Source: Solwaraspora sp. WMMD1047 (GTDB taxonomy: Bacteria > Actinomycetota > Actinomycetes > Mycobacteriales > Micromonosporaceae). From it: 64,000 nt of DNA. The notes below the pieces were generated by a model that made no database searches, was not told where the DNA came from, and was given only the letters and a program-made list of their open reading frames with translations. Shown one piece after another: positions 1 to 9,390 of the stretch (position 1 is the stretch's first letter; each line of letters opens with the position of its first letter). The stretch spans positions 6,476,501 to 6,540,500 of the forward strand of contig NZ_JARUBL010000001.1 of NCBI RefSeq assembly GCF_029626155.1, written 5' to 3'. The position numbers and the translations under genes were made by a program.

Positions 1-6
1 GGGGCC

Positions 7-591
7 GTGACCTCGGAAAACACTCCTCCCGACCAATCCGATGGGCCGACCGAACCGATCGACATGCGATTCGCCGCGCCGCCCCAGACCGACCAGCCAC
101 CGGTCTTCGTGGACGGAACCGGGCGCCGCCGGCGACGGTTGCGGCTGGTCGCCTACGGACTCGGGGCCGCCGGCATCGCTTACCTGGTGCTGGTCGGGGT
201 CAGCATCGCCGGTGGCTCCGCCACCCCGAACGCCCTGCTGCCGTTCCCGGACCTGATCAACGAGGTCCAGGAGGAGAGCCGGCCGACGCCCGACCAACCG
301 AGCCCGACCGTCCCGGCGACCACAATCGCGCCGAGCCCCGGCCGGTCGGTGGGTTCGGCGCTCGGCGGGGCCGTCAACGGCGCCGCGCCCGTCGCTCCCC
401 GGACGACCGCAACCGGGACGCCGAGACCGTCCCCGACGACGACCCGACCGGCGACCCGGGTGCCGAGCCCGGCCACCCCCGCGCCGACCGACACCGAGAC
501 GACCACGCCGGTCGAGCCGACCACCCCGCCGGAGCCCACCGGTACGCCGGTCCCACCGGACCCGAGCGAACCGCCAGCACCGGCCGTATGA
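7..591 (+). CDS. Membrane protein with Pro/Thr-rich tail
   Basis: Unrecognised 194-residue protein. A polar, Pro/Asp-rich N-terminus (about 1-38) is followed by a basic RRRRR stretch, one membrane helix (about 46-68) and a long Pro/Thr/Ser tail (about 90-194) of the kind that spans a cell wall. It starts at a GTG six bases into the window, so a longer upstream form cannot be excluded. Its stop overlaps the ATG of the next gene (ATGA), implying translational coupling to the deacetylase/glycosyltransferase. A role as accessory wall protein for that enzyme is inference only. Confidence 0.7.
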   Translation: MTSENTPPDQSDGPTEPIDMRFAAPPQTDQPPVFVDGTGRRRRRLRLVAYGLGAAGIAYLVLVGVSIAGGSATPNALLPFPDLINEVQEESRPTPDQPSPTVPATTIAPSPGRSVGSALGGAVNGAAPVAPRTTATGTPRPSPTTTRPATRVPSPATPAPTDTETTTPVEPTTPPEPTGTPVPPDPSEPPAPAV

Positions 592-2789
592 CCGGGCCCA
601 CCACCCCCGTCGGCCCAGCCCCGGCTCCCGGCCGGTCCCGCAGTCGACGCGTCACTCCCCGACCGCACTGGCTGCTCACCGGCGTACTCTTCACGGTTTT
701 CGTCAGCGTGCTGGTCTTCGCCGCCTTCGTGAACGCCGAGTTCACCCCGGACTCGGTGACCGAGACCGGCGGGCAGCAGTCCGTGCCGGAAGACATCCGC
801 TCCGGGGGCCCGATCATCAACGCGTCGGGCGAACAGCCGCGCTCGTTCCGGCTGCCGGAGAAGACCATCGCGCTCACCTTCGACGACGGACCCGACCCGT
901 GGTGGACCTCCCGGATCCTCGCCACCCTGCGCAGGTACGACGCCCGGGCAACCTTCTTCGTCGTCGGCTCACAGGTGGCCCGCCACCCGGACGTCGCCCG
1001 GCAGATCGTCAACGACGGGCACGAGCTCGGCGTACACACCTTCACCCACCCGGACCTGGCGGCGTTGCCGCAGTGGCGCCGCGAGCTGGAGTATTCGCAG
1101 ACGCAGCTCGCCATCGCGCACGCCGCCGGAGTCTCCACCTCGCTGCTGCGGTTCCCGTACTCGTCGCGGCCGGACGCCATCGACGACCGGACCTGGACGC
1201 TGGTCCGCCAGGCCGGTGACCTCGGCTACCTGACCGTGGTCAACGACCTGGACGCGCGGGACTGGGCCCGACCCGGCCCGCAGGAGATCATCAACAACAT
1301 GACCCCGGCCGGCGGGGCCGGTGCGGTCGTCCTGCTGCACGACGCGGGTGGCGACCGGGAGCAGACGGTCGCCGCCATCGACAGCTTCATCCCGCAGATG
1401 CAGGAACGCGGCTACCGGTTCACCACCGTCTCGGAGGGTCTCGGGCAGACGCTGGCCGGCCCGGCGGCCGAGGACGGGTCGGTGCCGGCCGGGGCCACCG
1501 CGCTCAGCGACCAGACCCTCGCGCCACCCGACGACCGGTGGCGGGGTCGGGCGCTGGTCTGGGCGGTGCACATCGCCGACGGCACGGTCGACCTGCTCTG
1601 GGTGCTGTTCATCGCGGTCGGCGTGCTCACCGTCGGGCGTACGCTGCTGCTCTTCGTGCTGGCCGGGCGGCACGCCCGGCGCCGGCGCGCGCGGGACTGG
1701 GCGTGGGGTCCACCGGTGACCGAGCCGGTCTCGGTGATCGTGCCCGCCTACAACGAGCGGGCCGGGATCGAGCTGGCGGTGCGGTCGCTGGCCACCGGGG
1801 ACCACCCGGAGATCGAGGTGATCGTCGTCGACGACGGCTCGACCGACGGCACCGCCGACCTGGCCGACGCCCTCGGCCTGCCGAACGTCCGGGTCATCCG
1901 CAAGATCAACGGCGGCAAGCCGAGCGCCCTGAATCTGGGGCTCGCACTGGCCAGTCACGACCTGATCGTGATGGTGGACGGGGACACCATCTTCGAGCCG
2001 GACTCGATCCGCCGGCTGGTGCAGCCGTTCGGCGATCCGGCCGTCGGCGCGGTGGCCGGCAACGTCAAGGTCGGCAACCGGGGCGGGCTGGTCGCCCGCT
2101 GGCAGCACATCGAGTACGTCATCGGCTTCAACCTGGACCGCCGGCTCTACGAGACGCTGCGCTGCATGCCGACCGTGCCGGGCGCGATCGGGGCGTTCCG
2201 CCGGCAGGCGGTGGTCGGCGTCGGCGGCATGACCGACGACACCCTGGCCGAGGACACCGACCTCACCATGGCCATCGTCCGGGCCGGCTGGAAGGTCGTG
2301 TACGAGGAGACGGCGCGGGCCTGGACCGAGGCGCCGGAGACGTTGAGCCAGCTCTGGAAGCAGCGCTACCGGTGGAGCTACGGCACCATGCAGGCGATGT
2401 GGAAGCACCGGCACGCCATCACGGAGCACGGCCCGTCCGGCCGGTTCGGGCGGCGCGGGTTGCCGTTCCTGGCGCTGTTCGGGGTGCTGTTGCCGCTGCT
2501 CGCCCCGCTGATCGACCTGATGGCCGTCTACGGCCTGCTCTTCTCCACCCGGGTCGAAACGGCCGCCGCCTGGCTGGCGATGCTGCTGTTGCAGCTGGTC
2601 ACGGCGGTGGTGGCGTTCCGGCTGGACCGGGAGAGCCGGCGCGCGCTCTGGGCGCTGCCGTTGCAGCAGTTCGCCTACCGACAGCTGATGTATCTGGTCC
2701 TGATCCAGTCGACGATCACCGCGCTGACCGGCTCCCGGCTGGGCTGGCACAAGCTGCACCGGACCGGCCAGGCCACGGTGAGCGGCTGA
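588..2789 (+). CDS. Bifunctional polysaccharide deacetylase / GT2 synthase
   Basis: 733-residue membrane enzyme combining two activities. After a helix at about 29-49 comes a NodB (CE4) deacetylase domain: TFDDGPD at 97-103 supplies the catalytic and metal aspartates, and metal histidines H150 and H154 lie in HTFTHPDL. A helix near 330-355 leads into a family 2 glycosyltransferase with DDGST (415-419), DGD (464-466), an EDTD motif and QRYRW (592-596), the signature of processive hyaluronan/chitin/cellulose-type synthases. Three to four C-terminal helices follow. It probably polymerises and extrudes a beta-linked polysaccharide and deacetylates it on the outside. Fusions of this architecture are known in actinobacteria; the polymer is unknown. 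Confidence 0.9.
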   Translation: MTGPTTPVGPAPAPGRSRSRRVTPRPHWLLTGVLFTVFVSVLVFAAFVNAEFTPDSVTETGGQQSVPEDIRSGGPIINASGEQPRSFRLPEKTIALTFDDGPDPWWTSRILATLRRYDARATFFVVGSQVARHPDVARQIVNDGHELGVHTFTHPDLAALPQWRRELEYSQTQLAIAHAAGVSTSLLRFPYSSRPDAIDDRTWTLVRQAGDLGYLTVVNDLDARDWARPGPQEIINNMTPAGGAGAVVLLHDAGGDREQTVAAIDSFIPQMQERGYRFTTVSEGLGQTLAGPAAEDGSVPAGATALSDQTLAPPDDRWRGRALVWAVHIADGTVDLLWVLFIAVGVLTVGRTLLLFVLAGRHARRRRARDWAWGPPVTEPVSVIVPAYNERAGIELAVRSLATGDHPEIEVIVVDDGSTDGTADLADALGLPNVRVIRKINGGKPSALNLGLALASHDLIVMVDGDTIFEPDSIRRLVQPFGDPAVGAVAGNVKVGNRGGLVARWQHIEYVIGFNLDRRLYETLRCMPTVPGAIGAFRRQAVVGVGGMTDDTLAEDTDLTMAIVRAGWKVVYEETARAWTEAPETLSQLWKQRYRWSYGTMQAMWKHRHAITEHGPSGRFGRRGLPFLALFGVLLPLLAPLIDLMAVYGLLFSTRVETAAAWLAMLLLQLVTAVVAFRLDRESRRALWALPLQQFAYRQLMYLVLIQSTITALTGSRLGWHKLHRTGQATVSG

Positions 2790-2904
2790 GCCTCCTTTAG
2801 CGACGCCGTCACCCGGTATTAACTATCTGGTATCTGCCGCAGCAAGTCGGCTCTGTCTATATCTAGGGCAGGCATTCCGCCTTCCTGCTGTGGATGGAGC
2901 CGTC

Positions 2905-3558
2905 ATGACCCGTACCCTCCGCTGGGCAGCCACCCTGCTGGCCAGCGTCACCCTCGCCACCGTCACGGTGGCGGCACCCGCGCAGGCCGCGACGATCTCG
3001 CAGCCGCTGCGCACGATGGTGGCCAACCTCCCCGTCGCCACCGAGGTCCGCACCGGCTACAACCGGGACCTCTTCCCGCACTGGATCGACGCCGACTCGG
3101 ACGGCTGCAACACCCGCTACGAGGTGCTGATCGCCGAGGCGGTGACCCGGCCCAGCGTCGGTTCGGGTTGCTCACTGAGCGGCGGACGCTGGTACTCCTA
3201 CTACGACGGCGCCTACTGGACCGTCCCGGCCGACCTGGACATCGACCACATGGTGGCGCTGGCCGAGGCGTGGGACTCCGGGGCCCGCAGCTGGACCACC
3301 TCCCGCCGGCAGCAGTTCGCCAACGACCTCGGCGACGCCCGGTCGCTGGTCGCGGTCACCGACAACGTCAACCAGGCCAAGGGCGACCGGGACCCGGCCG
3401 CGTGGCTGCCCAGCCTCAACGTCTGCCGCTACATCCAGGAGTGGGTGGCGGTGAAGACCCGCTGGCGGCTCACCGTCGACAGCGCCGAGAAGAGCACCCT
3501 GACCAGCCGCGCCAACTCCTGCTCGAACGTCACCCTCACGGTGACGCACGCCTTCTGA
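2905..3558 (+). CDS. Secreted HNH endonuclease family protein (DUF1524-type)
   Basis: 217-residue exported protein. A Sec signal peptide (MTRTLRWAATLLASVTLA, cleavage near AQA) is followed by a domain typical of secreted actinobacterial HNH proteins: DIDHMVALAEAWDSG with the DxDH motif at 112-115, then an Asn-containing segment TDNVNQAKGDRDPAAWLP that completes the HNH fold. Four cysteines outside the signal peptide could form disulfides. I chose the ATG at 2905 because GGAG lies 5 bases upstream; a GTG at 2890 is in frame. Probable role: extracellular nuclease. It stands alone, with a strong hairpin just downstream. Confidence 0.85.
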   Translation: MTRTLRWAATLLASVTLATVTVAAPAQAATISQPLRTMVANLPVATEVRTGYNRDLFPHWIDADSDGCNTRYEVLIAEAVTRPSVGSGCSLSGGRWYSYYDGAYWTVPADLDIDHMVALAEAWDSGARSWTTSRRQQFANDLGDARSLVAVTDNVNQAKGDRDPAAWLPSLNVCRYIQEWVAVKTRWRLTVDSAEKSTLTSRANSCSNVTLTVTHAF

Positions 3559-3570
3559 CCCCGCTCACCC

Positions 3571-3597
3571 CTGGCCGGCGCCCCACCCGCCGGCCAG
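3571..3597. terminator. Hairpin between convergent genes
   Basis: Perfect 10-bp stem (CTGGCCGGCG pairing with CGCCGGCCAG) with a 7-base loop, 13 bases after the HNH stop codon. There is no U-tract, as is usual for high-GC actinobacterial terminators. It separates the HNH gene from the convergent Hsp70-like gene and remnant. Confidence 0.7.
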
Positions 3598-3618
3598 GCG
3601 GGGTACCTGCCATCCGCG

Positions 3619-3805
3619 TCACGGCTCCGGGCTCGGCGGCGCCGGAGTCGGGGATGGCGGCGGCACCCGTCTCGACTCGTTGGAGTACGTTTCTCCCACC
3701 TCGACCAGGGTGTCCTCCGAGCAGACGTAGTCGGCCGGGGTCAGGTTGATGTTGAAAGAGCCGCTGTTGTTGGCGCGGCCGTTGCGGGTCAACCGCCATC
3801 CGCGC
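3619..3805 (-). pseudogene. Remnant copy of the Hsp70-like protein's C-terminal domain
   Basis: Directly downstream of the Hsp70-like gene, in a different frame and without its own start, the minus strand encodes WRLTRNGRANNSG, then ADYVCSEDTLVEVGETYS and a proline-rich end. This mirrors the end of the intact protein (WKLTRNGKYNNGG, QYVCSEDTYVAVSDFYS), including the single Cys. The stop is at 3619. I read it as the 3' end of a second gene copy whose 5' part was lost. The alternative is a tail reached by frameshift from the intact gene. Confidence 0.6.
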
Positions 3806-3809
3806 CCCG

Positions 3810-5666
3810 TCAAGGAGATTCGACGACCCGCTTGGCCTGGATCGAGTAGAAGTCGCTGACCGCGACATAGGTGTCCTCGCTGCAGACGTACTGCACCGGC
3901 TTGACGCTGAGTGTGAGCTTTCCGCCGTTGTTGTATTTCCCGTTGCGGGTCAGCTTCCAGTTGCCCTTCACCTTCGGGTTGCTGAACAGGATGTGGCCGT
4001 CGTTTGTGACCCGCCAACTCACCGTCCCGCTGCCCTCGGTGTGTTCGGCCCACTTGACGCCGTTGACCCAGGCCACTCCGGGTGGTTCCGCGCCGAAGGT
4101 GATCCGTAGCGTGCCGTCCGCCCGGTAGGTCTCGACGACGTCGACCTTGCCGGTGAACTGGACCGGCTTGCCGTCGATGGTCAGCGTCCGCTCGCTGGAG
4201 ACCCGGCGCCAGGTGCCGATCAGGCAGGGGTCCAACCCGGCCCGCACGCTCGGCGTCGGACTGGCCGTCGGCTCCGGGGTGGCTGTCTGCGACACCCCGG
4301 CCGCCACCCGTTCACCGCCGTCTGCCACCTCATCCGACGGATCGGACCCGGACATGGCCACCAGCACGGCCGGCACCGCGACGGCCACCGCCACCGCCGC
4401 CGCTGCCGCCAACACCAGCAGGCGTCGACGGGACCGGACCGACCCGACCGGCGCCGATGCCGGCCCGTCCGTCGGCGCCGCCCCGGGCATCGGCGCCGGT
4501 CCGGAAATCGGTGCGGATTCGTCGGTTGGGAGCTGGGCGGTCGGCCAGGACTCACCGGTTGCCGGTTCCGCGGTGACCGGTGCCCCGGACGCCGCGTCCA
4601 CCCGCAGGCTGCCCTCGGCCACCACCAGCTCAGGCTGGTCCACGGCAACCGGGACGCTGCCGAAGGCCCGGTGCAGCGCCGTCGACACCGCCGGCATCCG
4701 GGACGAGCCACCGGCCAGCATGATGGCGGTCAGCTCGGCGGGCTCGATCCCGGCGGTACGCAGCGCGGCCCGGGACGCCTCGACGGTCCGGTCCAGCACC
4801 GGCCCGGCCAGCCGGTCGAGCTCCTCCCGCCCGAGTGGCACGTCGGCGTCGAGCAGCGGCATGTGGATGACGGTGGTGGAGCTGCGGGCCAGCATTTCCT
4901 TGCCGGTGCGGACGTTCTCCCACAGTTGCCGGCTGGCCCGCCGGTCGGCGAGCGTCTCCGGCGTGATCAACCGCGCCCACAGCGCCGGGTCCCGATCCGC
5001 CAGGGCGGTGCCGGCGTAGGCGACGATCGCCGCGTCGACGTCCAGGCCGCCCGAATCGGTCAGCCCTTTCGTGGCCAGCACCTCGATTCCCCCGGCGGTG
5101 CGGCGTACCACCGAGGCGTCGAAGGTGCCGGCGCCGAAGTCGTAGACCAGGGCGTGCGCCCCGGGGGCGAACCGGTCGCCGGCCGCCTCGATCAGCCGGG
5201 CCGCCGCCGCGACCGGCTCGGCCGCCAGCCGGACGGTGCCGGGCAGCGCGTCCCGGGCGGCACCGAGCAGTACGCCGCGCCGCTGGGCGCCCCAGGCCGC
5301 CGGGCAGGTCAGCACCGTCTCGGTCACCGGCGTGCCGGCGGCCCGCTCGGCCTCCTCGGCCACCCGGCGCAGCACCGCCGCGATCAGCCGCTCGGCGGGC
5401 AGTTCCACCTCGCCCAGCAGCACTGTCTCGTCGTCGATGCACCGTTTCGGGTAGGGCTCGAACGCCCCGGGGTAGGTCAGCCCGGTGTGCCGGGCGTCCC
5501 GGCCGACCAGCAGCCGACCGTCCACTTCGGCGCAGACCGCGGACGGCAGCAACGGCGACCCGTCGAAGAGCAGCGGCCGGGGCTCCCGCCCGTCGACCGC
5601 GACCACCGCGACCGTGTTCGACGTACCGAAGTCGACGCCCAGCCGCACCACCACACCGGTTGTCAC
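3810..5666 (-). CDS. Hsp70/DnaK-like ATPase-domain membrane protein
   Basis: 618 residues from the GTG at 5666; an in-frame start at 5708 would add 14. The N-terminal 340 residues form an actin/Hsp70-type ATPase: DFGTSNT (phosphate 1), YDFGAGTFDASV (phosphate 2) and LAGGSSRMP (adenosine motif). The DnaK peptide-binding domain is absent. Instead there is a Pro/Ala linker, one membrane helix (about 415-437) and a C-terminal domain of about 140 residues on the other side, with conserved Cys, Trp and an LTRNGKYNNGGKL segment. Such Hsp70-like proteins with unrelated C-termini are common in actinomycetes and lack assigned substrates. It is divergent from the beta-propeller lipoprotein. Confidence 0.8.
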   Translation of the reverse strand: MTTGVVVRLGVDFGTSNTVAVVAVDGREPRPLLFDGSPLLPSAVCAEVDGRLLVGRDARHTGLTYPGAFEPYPKRCIDDETVLLGEVELPAERLIAAVLRRVAEEAERAAGTPVTETVLTCPAAWGAQRRGVLLGAARDALPGTVRLAAEPVAAAARLIEAAGDRFAPGAHALVYDFGAGTFDASVVRRTAGGIEVLATKGLTDSGGLDVDAAIVAYAGTALADRDPALWARLITPETLADRRASRQLWENVRTGKEMLARSSTTVIHMPLLDADVPLGREELDRLAGPVLDRTVEASRAALRTAGIEPAELTAIMLAGGSSRMPAVSTALHRAFGSVPVAVDQPELVVAEGSLRVDAASGAPVTAEPATGESWPTAQLPTDESAPISGPAPMPGAAPTDGPASAPVGSVRSRRRLLVLAAAAAVAVAVAVPAVLVAMSGSDPSDEVADGGERVAAGVSQTATPEPTASPTPSVRAGLDPCLIGTWRRVSSERTLTIDGKPVQFTGKVDVVETYRADGTLRITFGAEPPGVAWVNGVKWAEHTEGSGTVSWRVTNDGHILFSNPKVKGNWKLTRNGKYNNGGKLTLSVKPVQYVCSEDTYVAVSDFYSIQAKRVVESP

Positions 5667-5786
5667 GCCATCGACGGTACGAGGTGCCGCAAGTGCCGGT
5701 CCATCCACCGGGCCGGCGTCCCGGGTGCCCGACCCCGACCGGAAAGATGACTACCGCTCGCGTCCGTCGCTGGGCAGACTGTGCCG

Positions 5787-7313
5787 ATGGCCCGCCGCAG
5801 GCGCGGGCGAGCCGGCCGCCGCGGCGCCGCGCTCGTCGCCGTACTCGGTCTGCTTGTCGCCGCCGCGGCGTGCGGCAGCGACCGGCAGACCACGCCCGGG
5901 TCGGCCCGGGTCTCCCCCTCGGCGACCGGCGGCGGCAGCGACGCGAGCACGCCGGCGGCGCCGACGCCCTTCGCCGGCTGGTCCGACCCGGCCGGCGTCG
6001 GTCGCCCGTACGGCGACACCGTCGCCGGGCTGCTGACCTTCCGCGGCAACCCGACCCGCACCTACTACGGCACCGGGCCGGTGCCGCGCACCACGCCCGG
6101 CGAGCGGTGGCGCTTCCCGCGCAGCGGCGGGCTCTGCTCGGAGTCGACCGACGACAAGGGCACCCGGCAGTGGTGCGGCTCGGGCTGGACCGGGCAGCCG
6201 GCGGTCTTCGAGCGGGACGGCCGGACCTGGGTGGTCTTCGGGGCGTACGACCGGAAGATCCATTTCCTGGACGCGGCGACCGGCGAGCGGATCCTGCCGG
6301 ACTTCCCCACCGGCGACATCATCAAGGGCTCGGTGACCGTCGACCCGGACGGCTTCCCGCTCGTCTACTCCGGCTCCCGGGACAACCACTACCGGATCCT
6401 GGCGATCGACCGGGGCAAGTCCACCGAGTTGTGGCGGCTCTCCGCCGACGCGGTCTCCCCCACCCTGTGGAACGACGACTGGGACGGCGCCGGCCTGATC
6501 CTCGACGATCACCTCTTCCTCGGCGGCGAGAACAGCCAGTTCCACATCGTCAGGCTCAACCGGGGCTACGACGCCAAGGGGCGGGTAACGGTGGCCCCGA
6601 AGCTGGTGTTCCACGCGCCCGGCTGGGACGCCCAACTGCTGCGCGACATCGGCGACCGGATGGTCTCCATCGAAAGTTCGGTGGCGGTGTACGGCGACAC
6701 CGTCTACTTCGCGAACTCCGGCGGCCTGGTCCAGGGCTGGGACATCGGCGGCCTGAAGGACGGCCGCCAGCCGAAGCGGGTGTTCCGGTACTGGATGGGC
6801 GACGACACCGACGCCACCGTGGTGGTGGACGAGGCCGGCGCGCTCTACGTCGGCGCCGAGTACGAACGCGGCACCGCCCGCTCCAAGACGGTCGGCCAGA
6901 TGGTCAAGCTCGACCCGGCCCGGCCGGACGACCCGCTGGTCTGGAAGGTCGACGACCGGGGGTCGAACCCGGCCGGCGTCTGGGGCACCCCGGCGTTGCA
7001 CCGCGACCTGGCCATCTTCGACACCAACGGCGGCGAGGTGCTCGGCATCGACCGGACCACCGGCGCCGTACGCTGGCGGTTCCGGTTGCCCGGCCCGACC
7101 TGGCAGTCCCCGGTGGTCGTCGACGACGTGCTGCTGATCGGCGACTGCGCCGGCTTCCTGAACGCCTACGACGTCGCCGACACCACCGCCGCGCCCCGCC
7201 GGCTGTGGCGGCTCAAGCTCGGCGGCTGCGTCGAGTCCACCCCGGCGGTCTGGGGCGGCGTCCTCTACGTCGGCACCCGGGCCGGCGCCTTCCACGCGAT
7301 CGGCCCGACCTGA
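5787..7313 (+). CDS. PQQ-like beta-propeller lipoprotein
   Basis: 508 residues. Arg-rich n-region, hydrophobic stretch and a weak lipobox (VAAAACGS) point to a lipid-anchored extracellular protein, followed by a Ser/Thr/Pro linker. The rest is built of repeated blades typical of PQQ/WD-like propellers (for example AVFERDGRTWVVFGAYDRK, YVGTRAGAFHAIGPT), with several Cys residues that may form disulfides. It resembles BamB-like or PQQ-domain proteins without the catalytic residues of quinoprotein dehydrogenases, so a binding role is more likely. A GTG at 5781 is an equally possible start. It ends about 40 bases before a 25-bp palindrome. Confidence 0.75.
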   Translation: MARRRRGRAGRRGAALVAVLGLLVAAAACGSDRQTTPGSARVSPSATGGGSDASTPAAPTPFAGWSDPAGVGRPYGDTVAGLLTFRGNPTRTYYGTGPVPRTTPGERWRFPRSGGLCSESTDDKGTRQWCGSGWTGQPAVFERDGRTWVVFGAYDRKIHFLDAATGERILPDFPTGDIIKGSVTVDPDGFPLVYSGSRDNHYRILAIDRGKSTELWRLSADAVSPTLWNDDWDGAGLILDDHLFLGGENSQFHIVRLNRGYDAKGRVTVAPKLVFHAPGWDAQLLRDIGDRMVSIESSVAVYGDTVYFANSGGLVQGWDIGGLKDGRQPKRVFRYWMGDDTDATVVVDEAGALYVGAEYERGTARSKTVGQMVKLDPARPDDPLVWKVDDRGSNPAGVWGTPALHRDLAIFDTNGGEVLGIDRTTGAVRWRFRLPGPTWQSPVVVDDVLLIGDCAGFLNAYDVADTTAAPRRLWRLKLGGCVESTPAVWGGVLYVGTRAGAFHAIGPT

Positions 7314-7351
7314 CCGCAGCAGCGCCCAACCGACCTGGTCGCAGGCTGCCT

Positions 7352-7412
7352 CACGAGGTGAACACCAGTTACCCTAAAACTGCGACGTAGGGTAACTGGT
7401 GTTCACCTCGTG
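7352..7412. repeat. Long perfect palindrome, copy 1
   Basis: A perfect 25-bp stem: the left arm 7352-7376 begins CACGAGGTGAACACCAGTTA, the right arm is 7388-7412, and the loop is AAACTGCGACG. It lies between the convergent beta-propeller and M48 genes, so it can terminate both. A near-identical copy sits at 10353-10411. Confidence 0.9.
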
Positions 7413-7423
7413 GGGTTGCGCGG

Positions 7424-9280
7424 TCAGGTGTCGGTGGCGGAGGCGAGCGCCTGGCCGAGGATCTGGGAGCTGTTGCCGAGTTCCTCGGTCTCGGTGCCCC
7501 AGCGGATCTCCATGCGTTGGCCGTCGTGCAGTTGGAGCTCGTACTTGAGCGGGAACTTGCGGGTCAGCGGGGCGGCGACGATCTCCTCGTACGGGATGAA
7601 GCGGTTTGCGGCGTCGGCGGCCAGCTCCCGGGGGTTGCCGTCGGAGATCCAGTTGGCCAGCCGGCGCTTGGCGGTCCGCATCTTCAGCCGGGGAACGCCC
7701 GGGACCAGCAGCAGGCCGTGGCTGAGGACCAGCACGTCGGTCCGCTCCTTGTCCACCACCATGTTCACGATGCCGCCGTAGAACTCGGCCTTGTCCGCGG
7801 TGGCCCGCTGCTGGACGTGCTGCGCGCTGGCCACGTCGATGCCGCGTTGGGCGAGCCGCTGCCGGGCCTCCGGCAGCGACGCCGGGTCGACCGCCAGCTC
7901 CGCGACGTCCTTCAACTCCAGGGGTGCGCCGTCCTGGTCGACGAGCGTGACCGGGCCGGTCCAGGAGTGCTGCCAGCGGGCCACCCCGGAGCGGACCGCC
8001 GCGAGGCTGAGCAGCGCGGCGACCGGCTTGGCGAACAGGGTACGGGCCTCGCGGCGGGTCGCGTCCGGGAAGACCGGCGCGGCCATCTCGTCGAGGCGGC
8101 CCGCCTCGATCAGGTCGAGCACCACCCCGACGTGCGGCACCGGCTGGTTGACCGCGCGGGCGAGGACCCGCAGCAGTCCGTCCATGTTCTCCTGCAGTTC
8201 GGTGCTGGCGGCGGCGGTGGTGAACTGGTCCCACGGCAGGGAGGTCAGCTTCGCGGTGTCGAGCACCCGCGCCTGCAGGGCGCGCCCGGCCTGATCCGGG
8301 TAGGGGATGAGGATGGCGGCGGGCCGCTCGTCGACCGCCACCGGCGACTCCGGCGCCGCCGTGATGCCGGCGAGCCGCACGCCCAGCGGCGGGTGGGTGT
8401 CCCAGACCGACGGCTCGTCGTCGGGCTCGCTGGCCCGGATCTCGGCGATCTCGTCGGCGCGGGCGTGCAGCATCTCGCCGAAGCCGGCGAACAGGTCGTC
8501 CGGCATATAGCCCGCCTCCAGGCCGGGGCCGACGTACCTGTTCATGTAGAAGTTGAACGCGGCGGCCAACACCTGCACCTCGCGTAGCGCGCTGCCGGCG
8601 GCGTTGCGGCCGGCGACCCGCACCGACGCCAGGTCGGCCTCCAGCTCCTGGCGGCGGCTGACCGAGTTCTCCACCATGATGTAGAGCCGGCCGTAGCCCT
8701 TGAACACCCAGCCGGCGATGTTGCCCGAGCCGATGTGGCCGATGGTGCGCCGCAACGCGATCCGGCCCCGGTACGACACCGCGCCGAGCCGGGTGTGCCG
8801 GCCCGAGTAGTGGCCCAGCTCGTGCGCCAGCACCGAGCGCAACTGCGCGACGGTGAACGCCTGCAGCAGCGGCATTCCGATGTAGAGGTAGCGCCGACCG
8901 CCGACCAGACCCATCAGCCGGGTGCGCTCCATGACCGCGGCGTTCACGTCGGGCACCAGGTAGATCTCGTCCGGCGCCCGGGTGCCGACCACCGCCGCCA
9001 GCTCGTCGACGGTCGCCCACAGGTGCGGCGCGGTGGCCCGGTCCAGCGGCAGTCCGTGCGGCTCGGCGGGCTTGGTGCGGATCGCCTTCCAGGTGCCGTA
9101 TCCGACCGCCCAGACGGTGGCACCGAAGACCGCGATGCCGATCTTCGCGGCGAGGAAGCCGGTCGCGACCGAGGCGACCCAGACCGCCAGCGCGATCCCG
9201 GCGGCGAACTGGACGACGGCGAGCACGTAGAACCCGGCGAGCATGGCCACCGAGATGAGAGCGCGAAGCGCGACCGGCAT
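7424..9280 (-). CDS. M48-family membrane zinc metalloprotease
   Basis: 618 residues from the ATG at 9280, preceded by GGGGAGAAACC. Two or three N-terminal helices (about 5-60) precede a peptidase domain with HELGH at 153-157 (zinc ligands and catalytic Glu). A downstream E-L-E-A-D segment (SVSRRQELEADLASV) supplies the third ligand, as in HtpX/Ste24-type M48 peptidases. A C-terminal extension of about 300 residues has no family I can name. Likely role: membrane protein quality control or processing. It is divergent from the gene at 9391. Confidence 0.88.
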   Translation of the reverse strand: MPVALRALISVAMLAGFYVLAVVQFAAGIALAVWVASVATGFLAAKIGIAVFGATVWAVGYGTWKAIRTKPAEPHGLPLDRATAPHLWATVDELAAVVGTRAPDEIYLVPDVNAAVMERTRLMGLVGGRRYLYIGMPLLQAFTVAQLRSVLAHELGHYSGRHTRLGAVSYRGRIALRRTIGHIGSGNIAGWVFKGYGRLYIMVENSVSRRQELEADLASVRVAGRNAAGSALREVQVLAAAFNFYMNRYVGPGLEAGYMPDDLFAGFGEMLHARADEIAEIRASEPDDEPSVWDTHPPLGVRLAGITAAPESPVAVDERPAAILIPYPDQAGRALQARVLDTAKLTSLPWDQFTTAAASTELQENMDGLLRVLARAVNQPVPHVGVVLDLIEAGRLDEMAAPVFPDATRREARTLFAKPVAALLSLAAVRSGVARWQHSWTGPVTLVDQDGAPLELKDVAELAVDPASLPEARQRLAQRGIDVASAQHVQQRATADKAEFYGGIVNMVVDKERTDVLVLSHGLLLVPGVPRLKMRTAKRRLANWISDGNPRELAADAANRFIPYEEIVAAPLTRKFPLKYELQLHDGQRMEIRWGTETEELGNSSQILGQALASATDT

Positions 9281-9390
9281 GGTTTCTCCCCGTACGCCGC
9301 CGCCAGAGCAGGAGCGCCCCGGCGAGTACGGGACCGTACACCAGACCCCTATAGTCGTGCCACCGTTGACGTGGGAAGGGATCAGGTCCG

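Noticed and set aside
969-2759. Long opposite-strand frame (596 codons) across the deacetylase/glycosyltransferase
   Set aside because: It mirrors a well-supported gene, has low-complexity Arg/Gln/Gly composition and no domain; a high-GC shadow frame.
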